From assembly GCA_964624475.1 (NCBI GenBank), contig CAZUYC010000123.1:6663-70662 (forward strand): 64,000 nt of DNA. The letters are read 5' to 3'. The position numbers and the translations under genes are program-made. Under the pieces are notes generated by a model. It was given only the letters and a program-made list of their open reading frames with translations. It was not told the origin of the DNA and ran no database searches. This stretch comes from CAZUYC01 sp964624475 (lineage in GTDB: Bacteria > Myxococcota_A > UBA9160 > SMWR01). This document shows positions 17,957 to 24,871 of this stretch, one piece after another. How positions within the stretch are numbered: position 1 is the stretch's first letter; the number at the start of each line of letters is the position of its first letter.

Positions 17957-18172
17957 ATGGCAGCGCGAAAGAAGGGCAAGGCGGCACCCAAGAAGGCGAG
18001 CGGCGGAGATCTCATCATCTCGAAGTCGCGCACCAAGGCCGCCGCGAGGAAGTGCAACGTGGGCGGCGAGTTCTACGGCGCCCTCGATGCCGTCGTCCGC
18101 AAGCTGATCGCCGCGGCGGAAGACCGCGCGATCGGCAACAAGCGCAAGACGCTGAGAGCGGTCGACCTCTAG
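17957..18172 (+). CDS. Bacterial histone-fold protein with Lys-rich N-terminal tail
   Basis: The gene encodes 71 residues. Residues 1-17 form a basic tail (MAARKKGKAAPKKASGG). Residues 22-71 match the short singlet histone fold seen in archaeal-type histones and in Bdellovibrio HBb. Helix 1 is SKSRTKAAARK, followed by a long helix 2 (GEFYGALDAVVRKLIAAAEDRA). Loop 2 is NKRKTLR and the truncated helix 3 ends AVDL. The R63-x-T65 pair with D70 keeps the exact RxTxxxxD spacing of archaeal histones. It should bind DNA as a dimer. The gene is monocistronic with its own promoter and terminator and is convergent with the DUF6178 gene. Cys33 is unusual. The fold is inferred from sequence alone. Confidence 0.8.
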   Translation: MAARKKGKAAPKKASGGDLIISKSRTKAAARKCNVGGEFYGALDAVVRKLIAAAEDRAIGNKRKTLRAVDL

Positions 18173-19356
18173 GAGCCGTCCGGATCGAGGGGCCCGCCGG
18201 AGTCCTCCGGCGGGCCCTTCGCCTGCTTCGGATCGAGGCTCGCCCCGACGCGGAAGAGCCGCTCCATCGGCAGCCGGCGCAGCACCTCGGCGGCGCCCAC
18301 CGCGTTCGCCCCCGCAACGTGCTCGATGCCGCGGCTCACCCAGACCGCGGCCTTCTCGATCGCCCGCGGCGTCGATGCGGCGTCCGCGAGGTCCATGCGG
18401 TCGGCGACGGCCACCTTGTTGGCGAGCGCGATGAAGCGATGGAACGCGGTGCGCCGCTCCTCCTCGCCGAGCTCTGCGATCGCACGGAAGACGAGATGCC
18501 GCGCGTCGCGACCGACCGGGAGCGACGGGACCCAGACTGGAAGGCGCCACGCGTCGGCCTCGAGCACGCCCGCTTCCTCGGGGAGCCGCTCGCGCTCGCC
18601 GGCCCGCAGGTGGCGGTAGATGGCCATCGCCTCGTCCCAGGGCGGGAAGCCGAGGTCCTCGAGGCGCCCGGTGCGCCAGCGCAGCGCCCACTCCTCGGTC
18701 TCCGTCGGGATCTCCCAGATCGCGCCCTGCAGCAGGCGGAAGTACGCCCAGTAGTCGCCCTGGAAGAGCGCGTGGAGCACGCGCAGGAGCGGCGCGAGGT
18801 CGTCGTTCTCCTGCCGCGCCACCAGGTAGAAGCTCCCGTCGAGGGTCCGCGCTCCCTCCGGCGGCTGGAAGTCGGGATCCTCCGAGTCGGAGGGCTTCAT
18901 CGAGACCAGGGCGTGCTGCTGCACCCAGAGCACGCAGAGCTCGGGGTCGATCGCGTGGAGGTGGCGGAGCAGCGCCTCGTCCTCGACCTCGGCCAGCGCC
19001 GCCAGCCACGCGTCGAGTGCGGCGCGATCGAGCGCGGTGCCGCGCCAGACGTCGAGGTCGAGGCACGCGGTGATCTGCTCGGGCGTCGCGAGCTCGAGGA
19101 TCCACGCCGCCTCGCCCTGGCCGATCGCCTTCAGCGTGAAGACGAACTCGGCCTCGGGCAGGAGCGGGATCACCTGCTCGGGCGCGGGGAGGAGGTCCAG
19201 GATCTTCCGGCGTCGCGCGACCGGCGCCTCGCAGACGAGCGCGAGCTGCGCTTCGACCGGGAGCTCCGCCATCGCCTTGGCCGCGGCCACCCGGTCGCGG
19301 CGCGCGAGCTCGCGGAGGTCGCGGGCCCGGTCGATCGGGAGCCGGCGCTCGGGCAT
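18169..19356 (-). CDS. DUF6178 family protein
   Basis: This 395-residue cytosolic, mostly alpha-helical protein starts ALPIDRARDLRELARRDR-like and has an early RRRKILDLLPAPEQVIPLLPEAEFVFTLKAIG region. Both match DUF6178 proteins, known mainly from deltaproteobacterial genomes, whose function is not known. An acidic segment (residues 165-190) and a conserved-looking RTGRLEDLGFPPWDEAMAIYR block lie in the second half. The last 25 residues are low-complexity and run through the histone gene's terminator. The gene is convergent with the histone gene (4-base overlap) and divergent from the Nudix gene across 26 bases, so their promoters overlap. Confidence 0.7.
   Translation of the reverse strand: MPERRLPIDRARDLRELARRDRVAAAKAMAELPVEAQLALVCEAPVARRRKILDLLPAPEQVIPLLPEAEFVFTLKAIGQGEAAWILELATPEQITACLDLDVWRGTALDRAALDAWLAALAEVEDEALLRHLHAIDPELCVLWVQQHALVSMKPSDSEDPDFQPPEGARTLDGSFYLVARQENDDLAPLLRVLHALFQGDYWAYFRLLQGAIWEIPTETEEWALRWRTGRLEDLGFPPWDEAMAIYRHLRAGERERLPEEAGVLEADAWRLPVWVPSLPVGRDARHLVFRAIAELGEEERRTAFHRFIALANKVAVADRMDLADAASTPRAIEKAAVWVSRGIEHVAGANAVGAAEVLRRLPMERLFRVGASLDPKQAKGPPEDSGGPLDPDGS
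18190..18217. terminator. Hairpin terminator after the histone-fold gene
   Basis: A perfect 13-bp stem, GGGCCCGCCGGAG / CTCCGGCGGGCCC, with a 2-base apex begins 17 bases after the histone gene stop. Only TT follows, so a classical U-tract is lacking, as is common in high-GC genomes. It lies inside the 3' end of the opposing DUF6178 gene, encoding part of its Gly/Pro/Asp-rich C-terminus. It probably serves the histone transcript. Confidence 0.6.
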
Positions 19357-19382
19357 GGTCGAGACGGTATCATCCCGAGCGA

Positions 19383-20084
19383 ATGCCTTCCCTCGAAGAG
19401 ATCCGCCGCGCGCTCGCCGCCCACGCCCCCGAGGTCGCGCCCGACGCCAGCGCGCGCCGAGCGGCGGTCGCGATGTGCCTGCGCGAGCGAGGCGCGGCGG
19501 CCGAGGTGCTCTTCATCGAGCGCGCCCGCCGCGAGGGCGACCCCTGGTCCGGGCACATGGCCTTCCCCGGCGGCCGCGTGGATCGGGGCGACGGCTCGTC
19601 GCGTCGGGCCGCCGAGCGCGAGACCCTCGAGGAGGTGGGCGTGAGCCTGCTCGGCGCCGAGCGCCTCGGCCGGCTCGACGACCTGCGCGGTCACCACGCC
19701 GCCGGGCATCCCGCGCTCGTCATCTCCGGATTCGTCTACCGCGTCGAGAAGCCGCCGGCCCTCGTGCTCTCCGACGAGGTCGAGCACGCCTTCTGGTTCC
19801 CGCTCGCGGAGCTCCTCGATCCGCGGCGCCACGTCGAGTACCGCTTCGGCCCGGGGAGCGAGGGGCGCTACCCCGGGATCCTCGTCGGGGACCCCGGCCG
19901 CCACGTCGTGTGGGGTCTCACCTACCGCTTCCTCGAGGTCTTCTTCGCCGCCGTCGGTTGCCCGCTTCCGGAGCGCCCGGTCCACGTCCCGCCCGAGTGG
20001 CGCGGGGTGTCGAGCGGTGGAGCAAGCGCCGAAGGCGCGCGCAGCGAGGCGAAGCCGAGCGGAGGCGGGCCCCTGCCGGGCTAG
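19383..20084 (+). CDS. Nudix hydrolase (CoA pyrophosphatase-like)
   Basis: This 233-residue protein contains the Nudix box GGRVDRGDGSSRRAAERETLEEVGV (about residues 62-86) with the REXXEE core intact. The preceding WSGHMAFPGG and the RREGDP segment upstream are typical of the NudL/CoA-diphosphatase group. After residue 210 the sequence turns into GASAEGARSEAKPSGGG. This tail is encoded by one copy of a dispersed repeat (20027-20068), so the natural C-terminus has been replaced or extended. It is divergent from DUF6178. Confidence 0.9.
   Translation: MPSLEEIRRALAAHAPEVAPDASARRAAVAMCLRERGAAAEVLFIERARREGDPWSGHMAFPGGRVDRGDGSSRRAAERETLEEVGVSLLGAERLGRLDDLRGHHAAGHPALVISGFVYRVEKPPALVLSDEVEHAFWFPLAELLDPRRHVEYRFGPGSEGRYPGILVGDPGRHVVWGLTYRFLEVFFAAVGCPLPERPVHVPPEWRGVSSGGASAEGARSEAKPSGGGPLPG
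20027..20068 (+). repeat. Dispersed GCAGCGAGGCGAAGCCGAGC repeat, copy inside the Nudix gene
   Basis: The core GCAGCGAGGCGAAGCCGAGC occurs here within the last codons of the Nudix gene, preceded by GCAAGCGCCGAAGGCGCGC. The same unit occurs near 26080, in inverted form near 24820, 40290 and 61205, and as a tandem array at 56985-57215. Here it is translated, as ARSEAKPSG. Confidence 0.75.
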
Positions 20085-20103
20085 GGTGGTGGCGCTCCCG
20101 GAG

Positions 20104-20163
20104 ATGCGCACGATCAGCAACTTCCGCGAAGTGGGCGGCCTTTCCACGCGCGACGCGGCCCTC
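20104..20163 (+). pseudogene. Remnant of a tyrosine-phosphatase-like gene N-terminus
   Basis: The frame from ATG 20104 reads MRTISNFREVGGLSTRDA. This is the conserved opening of Y_phosphatase3/DSP-type tyrosine phosphatases, whose usual text is NFRDLGG followed by an acidic turn and R.GRLYRS. After about 17 residues the match stops abruptly where the ACT-domain gene ends on the other strand. The remaining 250 or so residues, including the Cys-x5-Arg site, are absent. It appears to be a decayed 5' scrap. The match is short, so confidence is limited. Confidence 0.4.
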
Positions 20164-20698
20164 AGGCCGGGAGCAGCGCTACGTCGATCACGAGGCGGTC
20201 GGCGACCGCTGCGAGCTCCTCGCGCAGCGCCCGGACGTCCGCGCTCTCGGGCACCTCGGCGAGCACGCGGAGCTCGTAGTGCGGCGAGCCGCCCGGGCCG
20301 GGGCGGTTTCGCGTCGTGAGCTCGCAGATGTTGACGCCCTGGTCGGCGAGCACCCGGCAGAGGCCCGCGACGATCCCGGCGCGGTCCTCGCCCACGGCCT
20401 CGACGCGGTAGAGCTTCGTCCCGGGCGCGGGGACGGAGGGCCGGCGGCCCGCTTCGAGCGAGCGCAAGAGGATGGTGAGCCCGTGGTCGCGCTCGAGGCG
20501 CTTCGCTCCGATCGCGAGCCGGTCGCCGGCGTCGCCGGCGCCGGACGAGCAGAGCAGGATCACCGCGAAGTCGCTGCCGAGGATCGTCATGCGCGAGTCC
20601 TCGAGGTTCGCGTCGCAGTCGTAGACCAGCTGCGCGAGCTCGGCCACGAGCCCGGGGCGGTCCGTTCCGATCGCGGACAGGATGAACCATCTTCTCAC
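20162..20698 (-). CDS. Two-ACT-domain protein (GcvR-like)
   Basis: This 178-residue protein has two ACT domains. The first begins WFILSAIGTDRPGLVAELAQLVYDCDANLEDSRMTILG (residues 4-41), the second YRVEAVGEDRAGIVAGLCRVLADQGVNICELTT (about 97-129). Tandem ACT proteins of this size resemble GcvR, which modulates glycine-cleavage gene expression in enterobacteria. They also resemble general amino-acid-binding ACT regulators. No gcv genes are in the window, so the name is only structural. The neighbour on the upstream side is a low-GC island of secreted proteins. Confidence 0.85.
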   Translation of the reverse strand: MRRWFILSAIGTDRPGLVAELAQLVYDCDANLEDSRMTILGSDFAVILLCSSGAGDAGDRLAIGAKRLERDHGLTILLRSLEAGRRPSVPAPGTKLYRVEAVGEDRAGIVAGLCRVLADQGVNICELTTRNRPGPGGSPHYELRVLAEVPESADVRALREELAAVADRLVIDVALLPA

Positions 20699-20725
20699 CT
20701 TGTACGCACCTCCAACCGGTTCGTT

Positions 20726-21028
20726 CTAATCGAGCCTCTGCCCGAAAGACCTCGGTATCGACTTACCATCTTCGTCGCAATCAAACTCGTCGACCGTCCC
20801 ATCGCCGTGGACGATACGGTCAAGGCACCCGTCAGAGTCGTAATACAGACGCAAATCCGGTGAGGATCCGTCTGGATGCTCCATCCGGATCACTCTTCCC
20901 CTATCGTCCCGAGTGACAATCGCCGCAACCTCTCCCTCATAATTCGTCAGCGCCTCTCTCTCGATAGCTGATGCGCTATTCACCATTGAAAGAAGCACCG
21001 CGATCGTCCACACGCCGATCATCTTCAT
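20726..21028 (-). CDS. Small secreted acidic protein of unknown function
   Basis: This 100-residue protein has a signal peptide (MIGVWTIAVLLSMVNSASA, cut at about residue 22). The mature part includes DRGRVIRMEHPDGSSPDLRLYYDSDGCLDRIVHGDGTVDEFD. Its repeated 'turn-G-strand' units resemble YD/RHS-type repeats, but there are only two. No family is recognised. The base composition is clearly lower in GC than in flanking genes, with ATT, AAT and TCT codons, which suggests acquisition together with the two genes upstream of it. Confidence 0.6.
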   Translation of the reverse strand: MKMIGVWTIAVLLSMVNSASAIEREALTNYEGEVAAIVTRDDRGRVIRMEHPDGSSPDLRLYYDSDGCLDRIVHGDGTVDEFDCDEDGKSIPRSFGQRLD

Positions 21029-21055
21029 GCCGACGTCCCTCCAATCCCAAGCAAT

Positions 21056-22729
21056 CTAGGGGCAGGGAATGGTACCAGCACATGCGAGCCCAGATGGCCC
21101 CGGCGGCTGAGCCCAAGACATTCCGAAGATTGTTAAGTCGGGTCCTCCTACGACACCGTCTCCCGTGACATCGGACTCAGCGCAGGTCGGATCGTGGACG
21201 CAACCACACGCGCCACAGCCACACGCTCCAGGCCCCACCATCTTTCCGAAGCAGCCCCCGTGGAACATGATCCAGTCCGGACCACCGACTATGCCGTCGT
21301 CGGTGACGTCTGGGTCGCAAATGTTCCCGAATCCTTCGCTGTTCACGTCGAGCTGAGTCGGGTTCGCGACCAGGGTGCAGTTGTCCTGCACGTTGACCCT
21401 ACCGTCCGCATCGGTGTCCGGAGGAGTGTTGCCACTGTTGTTCGGATTGCTGCCAGCGAGAACCTCGAGGCCATCCGAGAAGCCGTCGCCATCCGTGTCC
21501 GCGATCAGAGGGTTCGTACCGGTGTTGTTTGGACCGACGAAGATCCCGGTGCCGGTCTCAACGAGGTCAGGCAGGTCGTCGCCGTCATCATCATCATCAC
21601 AAGCGTCCCCGACGAAGTCGGTGTCCGCGTCTTCCTGCCCGGGGTTGTGGACGTAATCGCAGTTGTCGCACAAGTCCCCGACGCCATCTCCGTTGGGTGC
21701 TTCCGAATCGGTCTGAAGATCGTTAAAAACGGCCGGGCAGTTGTCGCAGACGTTACCGCGGCTGTCGAAATCGCCGTCCGCCTGATCGGGATTGAATCCC
21801 CCCGGGTCAGGACAGTTGTCGTCGCAATCCGTAACGTCCCCTCCTGTGCATCTGTTATCACCGATCAATCCACCGCCACCATTATCACAGATGGTGTCGC
21901 CGTCGGAGTCACAGTCTTTAAATTGACAGCTATCGACGGGCGGCCCGGTGCAAAGACCATTCTGACAGGATCTGTCGGTTGGGTCGGGAAGGTCTTTGCA
22001 GGCTCCGCCGTTGGGGAGAGCCGAGGCTATCGATGTTAGTTCCGGGAGGCCAGACGGGTTCGCGTTGTGGCAGAGGCACTCTTGGCCGGTTGAAGACGCC
22101 TCTGCGAGGTTCAGCGTCGTGGAGCACTCGTTCAGCGCTAGCCTTCCGTCCCAGGTGATCCCCTGATTGAAGAGGTTGCCATTGACTTGGGTGGCAGCTG
22201 TCCAGCCTAGCGCCGTGATGAGGTACGCTCGGAAGTAGATCGTGGACCAGTAGGCGGGATCGTCCGGCAGACCGAATGGATTCGTCCGAGCGAGAAAGCT
22301 GGAGTTCGACGATCCACGAGTGCAGCTCATCGTTGGCGAAGGGTATCCGCACCACTGAATCTGTTCCACGATTGCAACCTTGGCGGGGCCGAGCGCATCA
22401 AAGCACGAGAAGAGGTTCTGGGAATGGATGACGTCGCAACCGGGAAGTGAGATGTCTTCTGTGATCAGGATCTCTGGCTCATAGCAACAAGCGGTGTCGA
22501 CGAGGGGGCCATCTTGGTCTCCGTGGAATTGATCTTTGATGATTCCCTCCATTCCGATCTGCATCGTGCTGCTCGGATAACCGGGGATCGTGCTGGAAAA
22601 CGTCATGATGTCGATCTTGGGAAGTGGGTAGTCGCCGCAGTGCTGCCCGAACGCTGGAGCCGAGCCCAAGAGACAGCCCGGGAGCAGGAAGAGGAGAGGG
22701 CTCCGGTTCACGGTGACTCCTCGGGACAC
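21056..22729 (-). CDS. Secreted calcium-binding protein with thrombospondin type-3 and dockerin-like repeats
   Basis: This 557-residue protein has a signal peptide ending near APAFGQ. Residues 30-260 form a Cys-rich N-terminal domain of unknown type. From about 265 to 460 there are tandem Asp-rich TSP3-type loops such as CDSDGDTICDNG, CDDNCPDPGGFNPDQADGDFDSRGNVCDNCP and DADTDFVGDACDDDDDGDD, which bind Ca2+. The C-terminus has two loops, DVTDDGIVGGPDW and DVTGDGVVGGPDL, like the paired EF-hand-like motifs of dockerins. It ends without an obvious anchor. Lower GC content and Asn/Thr-rich composition set it apart from the surrounding genome. The upstream small gene's 3' end overlaps its start by 22 bases, suggesting one transcript. 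Confidence 0.8.
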   Translation of the reverse strand: MSRGVTVNRSPLLFLLPGCLLGSAPAFGQHCGDYPLPKIDIMTFSSTIPGYPSSTMQIGMEGIIKDQFHGDQDGPLVDTACCYEPEILITEDISLPGCDVIHSQNLFSCFDALGPAKVAIVEQIQWCGYPSPTMSCTRGSSNSSFLARTNPFGLPDDPAYWSTIYFRAYLITALGWTAATQVNGNLFNQGITWDGRLALNECSTTLNLAEASSTGQECLCHNANPSGLPELTSIASALPNGGACKDLPDPTDRSCQNGLCTGPPVDSCQFKDCDSDGDTICDNGGGGLIGDNRCTGGDVTDCDDNCPDPGGFNPDQADGDFDSRGNVCDNCPAVFNDLQTDSEAPNGDGVGDLCDNCDYVHNPGQEDADTDFVGDACDDDDDGDDLPDLVETGTGIFVGPNNTGTNPLIADTDGDGFSDGLEVLAGSNPNNSGNTPPDTDADGRVNVQDNCTLVANPTQLDVNSEGFGNICDPDVTDDGIVGGPDWIMFHGGCFGKMVGPGACGCGACGCVHDPTCAESDVTGDGVVGGPDLTIFGMSWAQPPGPSGLACAGTIPCP

Positions 22730-23058
22730 ACCAACCCGTCCCCGAGGCCGTCGTCGGGCGCATGCAGGATGAATCCGAACGGCTCAGCCTCTTCATCGTC
22801 CTCCCGAGCTAGGATTGCGTACCACGCCGCTCGGCGGGTCGGCGACGCCGCAATGATCGCCCCGAAGTCATCCCTGCTGATTCGTTTAGTGATCGGCCCA
22901 AAGTGACACGGGTTTGGATTCGGCGGCGGGGCCGGTGGCGCCTCTTGAGATTGGGCGGCTTCGGTGGATGCACCAAGATTCGGAATCAAATCGCCTTCTT
23001 GTGCGAAAGCGACCGTGACTCCCGTCAGAACGAGGACGAAGACGATCATTACCTTCAT
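22708..23058 (-). CDS. Small secreted protein of unknown function
   Basis: The ATG at 23058 has GGGAGAC about 5 bases upstream and opens a signal peptide (MKVMIVFVLVLTGVTVAFAQ), which decides the start; the frame is open further upstream without such support. The mature protein of about 96 residues has a Pro-rich linker (APPAPPPNPNPC), then ITKRISRDDFGAIIAASPTRRAAWYAILAR and an acidic end. I do not recognise it. It is the first gene of the lower-GC secreted-protein island and its end overlaps the start of the TSP3-repeat gene. Confidence 0.6.
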   Translation of the reverse strand: MKVMIVFVLVLTGVTVAFAQEGDLIPNLGASTEAAQSQEAPPAPPPNPNPCHFGPITKRISRDDFGAIIAASPTRRAAWYAILAREDDEEAEPFGFILHAPDDGLGDGLVCPEESP

Positions 23059-23591
23059 GGCAGTCTCCCAACGGCTCGCTGAGACTCGAATACTACGCCT
23101 CGGCGGGGAAGAGTGTAAATCAAGAAGCGTTGGTGGGATGTGGCCGTCTCCTCCCAAGGACCGGAAGTGAAAGATCCCGTGGGGACTTCGCGCGAGAGGT
23201 GAGCGAAGCCCCGCCGCGCGCGAGCCGCGAGCATGAAGGAGACGTTCTCCAAGAAGACCCAGAGGGGACGCGCTCGCGCCGGAGCAGCGGGAAGACGCGC
23301 TCCACGAGTCTCGACTGCGCGCCTATCGCGCGGAGCCCGACGATGCCGCGTGGCCGACGTGCTGTTCGCGGCTGCGGTCCTCGAAGTCGAAGCCGGCGTC
23401 GATGGTCCGGACGCCCTGGCCCACGTCGAGGCCGAGCTGGACCGGGCCCTCTCACAGTTGCACCGGGCGCAGCTTGAGAGGGCCGCCGAGGCGGTCGGGG
23501 TGCGGCTGCGGCCGCTGCCGAAGCGGTGAGGCGCTCGCGGTGGTGAGTTACACTCAGGCTCGAAAAATCGATGAGGCGCTGAACCAGCGCC
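23059..23591. other. Stretch with no convincing gene
   Basis: This segment of about 530 bases marks the return from the lower-GC island to the high-GC background. One open frame (23233-23529, plus strand, 98 codons from ATG with no good ribosome binding site) reads like two unrelated halves. In a second frame, which has no start, LAPEQREDALHESRLRAYRAEP at 23271-23336 resembles the C-terminus of small addiction-module antitoxins. This may be a frameshifted remnant. I see no other supported feature before the terminator at 23563. Confidence 0.4.
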
Positions 23592-23597
23592 TCATCG
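23563..23597 (-). terminator. Rho-independent terminator of the small leftward gene
   Basis: A perfect 13-bp stem, CGATGAGGCGCTG / CAGCGCCTCATCG (23569-23581 and 23585-23597), with a 3-base loop is flanked on its left by AAAAA, which is a T5 tract on the minus strand. It overlaps the last codons and stop of the leftward gene ending at 23592. Confidence 0.75.
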
Positions 23598-23840
23598 CCC
23601 TCCTCGGTCGCGTTTGCGCGGCGCCGCCCCCGCAGGCGCCGCGGCGCCCGGCTCGAGCTCGTAGCACGCGAGCTTACCGCCCTCCTCGAAGCCGGGACAG
23701 CGCAGCACGGGGAGCGCGGGGTAGCGAGGCCACGCCGGGTCCGCGTCGGCACGCCGGCAGCGCCAGAAGCGGCTCCCGCCTGCGCCGGCCTGGAGCCGAG
23801 AGAAGGCGCAGCGCGCGCAGAGCCCGACGGACGCCGCCAC
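23592..23840 (-). CDS. Small Cys-containing protein of unknown function
   Basis: This is an 82-residue protein with the pattern GLCARCAFSRLQAGAGGSRFW followed by RCRRA, then YPALPVLRCPGFEE. A pair of Cys near the N-terminus (C-x2-C), a GSxFWxC block and a PxLPVxxCPGF block are conserved in many small uncharacterised bacterial proteins and suggest a metal-binding knuckle. The basic C-terminus is variable. It is divergent from the DUF815 ATPase gene with 23 bases between starts and ends at a clear terminator. Confidence 0.65.
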   Translation of the reverse strand: MAASVGLCARCAFSRLQAGAGGSRFWRCRRADADPAWPRYPALPVLRCPGFEEGGKLACYELEPGAAAPAGAAPRKRDRGGR

Positions 23841-23863
23841 GCCCGCAGTCTACAATCGGCGGG

Positions 23864-24760
23864 GTGGGACGTCTCTCCGCGATCGCCGCGCGGCTCGAAC
23901 GGGTGCTCGCGTTCGCCGAGCGGGCGCTCATGGAACACCTGGGGGCGCCGCCCGACCCGGCGATCTTCGAGCGCCACCTCGCCTTTCGCTGGGACGCGCG
24001 ACGCGGAGCGGGGCGCCTCGTGCCGATCGAGGCGCCCGCGCTCTTCGATCTCGACGACCTCGTGGGCGTCGAGCGGGCGGTCGCGCGCCTCGTCGCGAAC
24101 GTGGAGCTCTTCGTGAGCGGTCTGCCGGCGAACCACGTGCTGCTCTTCGGTGAGCGCGGGACGGGCAAGTCGTCGGCGGTGCGCGGGCTGCTCCCGCGCT
24201 TCGGAGGCCGCGGGCTCCGCATCGTCGAGGTCCACAAGGAGGACCTCGTCGATCTCCCGAGCGTGTTGGCGGCGCTGCGCGGCGCGCCGCAGCGCTTCCT
24301 GCTCTTCTGCGACGACCTCGCCTTCGACGTGGGCGATCCCCGCTCCCGCGAGCTCAAGGCCGCGCTCGAAGGCAGCCTCGTCGCCCCGCCCGGGAACGTC
24401 CGCATCATCGCCACGAGCAACCGCCGCCATCTCCTCCCCGAGAGCGCGGCCGAGAACCGCGCCGCGCGGCTCGACGACGCGGGCGAGCTCCACCTCGGCG
24501 AGGCTCTCGAGGAGAAGCTCGCCGTCTCCGACCGCTTCGGCCTGGTGCTCGGCTTCTACGGCTTCGACCAGGCCACCTACCTCGCCATCGTCGACCGCTA
24601 CGCCCGCAAGGCCGGCGTGCGCGCGGAGCCGAAGGCGCTCCACCGCGAGGCCCTGCGCTTCGCCCTCGACCGCGGGAGCCGCTCCGGCCGCACGGCGCGC
24701 CACTTCGTCGACGACTTTGCGGGCCGGGAGATGCTCGCGGGCGAGGGGCCGGCCCGATGA
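23864..24760 (+). CDS. DUF815 family AAA+ ATPase
   Basis: This 298-residue protein starts with GTG. It carries a Walker A variant LLFGERGTGKSSAVRG near residue 92, a Walker B-like FLLFCDDLAFD, the sensor-1 segment NVRIIATSNRRHLLPE and a C-terminal Arg-rich lid. These are the hallmarks of DUF815 (an AAA+ family of unknown role). TACAAT at 23851-23856 lies only 7 bases before the start, so the transcript could be leaderless. It is divergent from the small Cys protein. A repeat-rich spacer follows its stop. Confidence 0.85.
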   Translation: MGRLSAIAARLERVLAFAERALMEHLGAPPDPAIFERHLAFRWDARRGAGRLVPIEAPALFDLDDLVGVERAVARLVANVELFVSGLPANHVLLFGERGTGKSSAVRGLLPRFGGRGLRIVEVHKEDLVDLPSVLAALRGAPQRFLLFCDDLAFDVGDPRSRELKAALEGSLVAPPGNVRIIATSNRRHLLPESAAENRAARLDDAGELHLGEALEEKLAVSDRFGLVLGFYGFDQATYLAIVDRYARKAGVRAEPKALHREALRFALDRGSRSGRTARHFVDDFAGREMLAGEGPAR

Positions 24761-24761
24761 A

Positions 24762-24871
24762 CTTCGCTCGCCCTCCGGGCGCTTGCTCCGGGCCTTGCGG
24801 GGGGCCCGCACTTCGCTCGCCTGCGGCTCGCTGCGCGGCCGCTTCGCGGCCTTGCCGGGCGCTTGCTAGCG
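24762..24871. repeat. Inverted-orientation copies of the dispersed repeat
   Basis: The 110 bases between two convergent genes hold two or three diverged, tandem copies of the dispersed repeat in reverse orientation. CTTCGCTCGCC...GCTTGC modules occur twice, the second as CTTCGCTCGCCTGCGGCTCG followed by CTGCGCGGCCGCTTCGCGG. A GCTAGCGCTAGC palindrome closes it at the dipeptidase stop. No coding sequence is apparent. Confidence 0.6.

Noticed and set aside
21586..21604. ATC triplet run (TCATCATCATCATCAC) as a microsatellite
   Set aside because: It encodes the poly-Asp of a Ca-binding loop in the TSP3 protein on the minus strand and needs no other explanation.
23233..23529. Possible toxin-antitoxin gene
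   Set aside because: The antitoxin-like stretch is in a frame without a start and the ATG frame reads differently; no toxin partner is found. Listed only as an uncertain region.
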